Shown: one piece after another, positions 61,801 to 64,000 of the stretch | Position numbering within the stretch: the first letter of the stretch is position 1 | Layout: each line of letters starts with the position of its first letter | DNA from: Turneriella sp. | GTDB lineage: Bacteria; Spirochaetota; Leptospiria; Turneriellales; Turneriellaceae | Length of the DNA stretch: 64,000 nucleotides | Direction: 5' to 3' | Assembly: GCA_019186965.1 (NCBI GenBank) | Contig: JABARV010000017.1 | Location: forward strand, 124,001-188,000 | Notes under the pieces: model-generated | The model's database searches: none | Told to the model about the DNA's origin: nothing | Seen by the model: the letters and a program-made list of their open reading frames with translations, nothing else | Position numbers and translations under genes: made by a program

Positions 61801-64000
61801 CGGCTCCGATACCCGCTATGGCGGCAGAAGAAATGGTCCAGCCAAAATCGAATACTATGGCGACAACTATAACCGCAACTCGACGTTGAATCTTGCCGTC
61901 GGGGCAAATGTCGGTAGCGGTTATGTTGACAGTAGCCTCGAAATTAACGAAAAGATTTATATCCCCTCCCCCGGCGGACCATGCTGGAGCGAAGCTTCCG
62001 CGGGTTATGGCTATGCACGTTATGGTTTCATTCGTCCCTCCGCCGTAAGCGGATATTTCGACGCGAATAATTGTGGTGCATGGGAGGCTATTCAGGTCGA
62101 TTTCGATACTCGGGAAGAGGCAATCCAGGCTAATATGCGCTGGCTCCTGAACGAGAAGAAATTTACCATAGTGGTGCCGAATGCAGGAGCCGATATGACC
62201 GGCGTCGAGAGATCATTTTCCGCTCAGGAATCTTCAGATGCGACGATGTCTATGGCTGCATGGATCGTCGCTCAAGCAAATGGTCTTTTGGGATTGATGC
62301 ATCTGCGTCCCGTTGATTCCGGCATGAGGACAAAGAAAGACCACATGAAAATAGAACGGTATCGGTTTTATAATGGTGCTTGGAATTTCTTCAGCAACCA
62401 ATGCCCAGCGGGCAAGACAAGCTGTGCACCATGCGACCCCACCGCCACGGTAGGCAGCTTTTTAGGCCATCCGGTTTATCAAAAATGTCCGTTTGGCACC
62501 CACAATACGGGCGGATTCGTTGATTTGCATAATGCTGCGGCGACAGTAAGCCACGAAAACGTTCCAATTCCTGCGGGTATGCGCATCAGCAATACTGCGG
62601 GTCTCAACGAAGCAGGAACCGATCCCGATGGGCACCTGACGCACCGTTTCGAGAGATCGTCCTTTGAACCGGGAGATTCAAGTTTTACGGTTCTGTTCAC
62701 AGCGGTTAAGACGGGTACCGTCGCGCTCTTTATGGACGGAAATCTGGTCGCAGATTCCGTCCTCGGAACCATGGGTGTATTGCCCATGATGTCGCCGCTC
62801 GACCTTAAAACTGCCGAACCCTTGATCGCTCTCCTCTCTTCAAGCTACCGCTCGATAGATATTATTTCTTCGGGATATGGGGCGAGCGACGCTTCATTCG
62901 AAAAATTTCGCCTGTTTTATGACCGCTATTTGACGACAGATGATTTTGGTAGTGACGGCACTGCGGGTGGAGACATTGTTCCTGATCTCTGGCAACAATA
63001 CCAAAGATCGCTTACCTATGTTGGTTGTGTCGAGCCTTCTGGCCGCCGTGCGAATTTTTGCCTGACCGCAGCCGATATGCCCCCCATACCCCGCGTCGAG
63101 GGTGTGAGCTACCCCAGTGCATTTGATGCGCAAGGACAAGTAACCGCATGGTCAACACACACAAACGCGTCAGATCTTAAATTCGGGCCGCTCATTACCG
63201 CGCTCGTCATTATGGTGGGTACTGAGCTCGACTCGCGCACTCCGTATACCGGAACAAAGAACATTCCTTGCAATTTTTCAGGTGGTGTTACAAGCCAGAC
63301 CTTAAATCCAGATGCTAATTGCGGGTTCTTATCTACTGGCGCCGATCGCGACGCAGCCCCTATTAAGGGCTATCTTCGCCGTAAATATTTAAGCCAAAGT
63401 GACGTCGAAAACAACATGCCGGATTTTCCCTTGTCGATTCTTAACGAAACCCTACTCGATCTTTCCACCAACAATACGCCCGCGTATAATCCAGTAGCGC
63501 TCTCGAATTTACTGATCGAATCTTCGCCAGGGGCACGCGACGGCTTGCTTGCAAAAGTTGGGTCGAGCATGTACTTACATCCACAATCGCTCTACCATCA
63601 ATTAATCGAAAATCTAAATAATCGGCTTGAAGCACTTCTCACCAATATGGGTTTAATCGGCGGAAATCCTTCGACTATCGAAAAACTCGGATTTTTTGTC
63701 ACAAAAAATGTCGTCGGAACCGGCAAACCCTTTGGCAGCAACAAACTGGAAAGCCTCTCGGGCGAACCAGCAAATCTTGTACGCGAGGTTTTAAATCTGG
63801 TGCGCCTCATCACGGCGTCGCCAGCGGGCAAAGACTCCTTTTGCAATCTCATTCACGGCGTAGGACGGATGGCCGACGAGCTCAAAATATCTTCGCTTCC
63901 TGACATTTCACATGACAACTGCCTGAAACTCGTGGCGCTTCTACACGCACAGGACTCGAGTGCAAAATACGTCGTCGATGAGGCGATTCTGTCGCTCTCG
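58883..64000 (+). CDS. Giant lipoprotein, partial (at least 1,706 residues), unknown function
   Basis: From ATG 58883 the frame stays open to the last base, 1,706 codons, with no stop; the end lies beyond the window. The N-terminus MLRLIKRPGIVALIAFFFYGC is a lipoprotein signal with Cys21. The mature chain is rich in Ala, Asn, Asp and aromatic residues and has few repeats. A cysteine-rich segment (about residues 920-970: CGGVGTC, RVCLDGNGTV, GSCGG, PCGPLVCDPGGCYPR) and another near 1175-1200 (NQCPAGKTSCAPCDP) suggest disulphide-bonded modules. No known domain was recognised. Codon use looks more GC-rich than most of the window. Shared promoter motif with the CrtI-like gene suggests common control. 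Confidence 0.85.
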   Translation, partial: MLRLIKRPGIVALIAFFFYGCMQKEGVLTLQSFEPESSVSVPAMLDSIPHLKSLFNTVDFVEMDVRGRVPMTPTDIEEAVKSFMRLAVMTDKPIPELINRFSGNVRQLYLAYAGQQTSFEDAVKPIATLAKMNNSTLHRLALFGARLTALSANDATKYPGATALPFPATNVFADCSASNTSIGTLRSQVLNDASPANSPRKDLIETYVMLRAFACATQNSAKSLAADPGEALYNYFIADKADHDNPESDLLRAIADTQTNIAATKSSDEEIANWLAKKINLAVFTDTLATDGTAIMKNSAIYAPLRTIADLASGFIATENPANSKYLLADALDSLDTPIGKLPQIDTELGNALDLNNWKPFQFATGVLQKFRNTLIAYGGGSYATGRSKLMALVWDGGISQQYRMNYLAEPIVLVDPPGDVVSELPVALNPSANWCPGGVVYATFVPQVFLYDWQAAVDQSQCGIRDTAAPYFPQGLLKNGAESPQTGTGLAHFRAQANDILGNNDGNFANDVDPVTTSVGPGLNFRLSYDAETPTQSLIDNLILQLYSSYYDTASKSYSFTEREAIQLFNNPRRAMTNLAAQLQYSIRNLGVLDHAGREPWEAGFEAIPLLTGFIFSTAKPYIDPYFQDGNPQGFGKNPQSRLKIALRNTNAIFKDSHALADPANHGWALMGDDNDFMIVPIGGKNEVPAFCVGNDCATPHGSYRNIPRRNGIAWIPNLEMFTGELLTPGKFIPRPGGIPLDAEYYHQNWSGGTLTPQQGDVENALFNMGGMASSLIAMNAWQGHGPFSFKNRAPNGSVRKYKSTYYTDAYGSELRIRVRKFLSTGDETIYVAMGNNTGEHRGEILVSDELRCAFASAPAHYAFNDNVLQTTAGLDGPAWLIRPGGLTWQQYDVGLFALTNASVDFNYPVWRAGTDPVGVCGGVGTCQQRVCLDGNGTVVTQGPVDGSCGGIVPCGPLVCDPGGCYPRNTATGSDTRYGGRRNGPAKIEYYGDNYNRNSTLNLAVGANVGSGYVDSSLEINEKIYIPSPGGPCWSEASAGYGYARYGFIRPSAVSGYFDANNCGAWEAIQVDFDTREEAIQANMRWLLNEKKFTIVVPNAGADMTGVERSFSAQESSDATMSMAAWIVAQANGLLGLMHLRPVDSGMRTKKDHMKIERYRFYNGAWNFFSNQCPAGKTSCAPCDPTATVGSFLGHPVYQKCPFGTHNTGGFVDLHNAAATVSHENVPIPAGMRISNTAGLNEAGTDPDGHLTHRFERSSFEPGDSSFTVLFTAVKTGTVALFMDGNLVADSVLGTMGVLPMMSPLDLKTAEPLIALLSSSYRSIDIISSGYGASDASFEKFRLFYDRYLTTDDFGSDGTAGGDIVPDLWQQYQRSLTYVGCVEPSGRRANFCLTAADMPPIPRVEGVSYPSAFDAQGQVTAWSTHTNASDLKFGPLITALVIMVGTELDSRTPYTGTKNIPCNFSGGVTSQTLNPDANCGFLSTGADRDAAPIKGYLRRKYLSQSDVENNMPDFPLSILNETLLDLSTNNTPAYNPVALSNLLIESSPGARDGLLAKVGSSMYLHPQSLYHQLIENLNNRLEALLTNMGLIGGNPSTIEKLGFFVTKNVVGTGKPFGSNKLESLSGEPANLVREVLNLVRLITASPAGKDSFCNLIHGVGRMADELKISSLPDISHDNCLKLVALLHAQDSSAKYVVDEAILSLS

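Overview
The window reads as chromosome of a Gram-negative spirochaete close to Leptospirales. Pointers are the many lipoproteins with loose spirochaetal lipoboxes, a DUF1554 lipoprotein, lipid A synthesis (lpxB), a CsgG/FlgO-like protein fused to a barrel, several outer-membrane barrels, flagellar fliQ/fliR/fliS scattered away from a normal export operon, a stand-alone XPB-N-like protein and an AcnD-type aconitase. Coding density is very high and many convergent genes touch or overlap. This assignment is inference; there is no rRNA and only one tRNA.

Layout. 1-9.7 kb: C-terminus of an MrfA/YprA-type helicase, a metalloprotease-like lipoprotein, mtaB with in-frame repeats at its N-terminus, a TPR protein, rlpA, an ftsK with no membrane segment, then purF-lpxB. 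9.7-13.9 kb: envelope genes (DUF1554 lipoprotein, CsgG-like/barrel fusion, two tandem paralogous barrels), a frameshifted small membrane protein and a possible transposase scar. 13.9-23.8 kb: leuA, a barrel, tRNA-Val followed by a 70-bp tandem array, gcvP, a coiled-coil membrane protein, tldD and tldE separated by a 57/58-bp tandem array, and folB. 23.8-34.1 kb: an esterase-like protein lacking its nucleophile, the argD-aroB-aroQ-orf-mrfB run, and a gntR-acnD operon preceded by two perfect 12-bp palindromes. 34.1-44.2 kb: SNF2 helicase, UbiB-type kinase, a Cys/Met PLP enzyme, an FmdE-DUF2249 pair, plsC, fliS, a lipoprotein and nrnA. 44.2-55.5 kb: XPB-N-like protein, pssA, fliQR, ctpA, a STAS protein, a LysM lipoprotein, rho with a structured leader, and a GerMN protein. 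55.5-64 kb: a newly noted 52-residue lipoprotein, a CrtI-like oxidoreductase, a membrane-anchored AraC regulator, and an open frame of at least 1,706 codons that starts with a lipoprotein signal and runs off the window.

How the parts relate. The two halves of the MrfA-MrfB repair pair lie about 28 kb apart. TldD/TldE, ArgD/AroB/AroQ and GntR/AcnD are tightly packed functional units. Three copies of a TTTATAA-N5-ATTRAA motif surround the AraC gene and sit in front of both the oxidoreductase and the giant lipoprotein, suggesting one small regulon.

The most unusual feature is a set of three tandem arrays (period 57, 57/58 and 70 bp). Each sits exactly at a gene end and is made of perfect palindromes; two also carry copies of the adjoining gene's own terminal sequence. 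A single palindrome at the purF/lpxB junction may belong with them. Two of the arrays share a hairpin whose stem differs but whose central CC-NNGGAT-GG stays the same. No CRISPR array, intact insertion sequence or rRNA was seen.
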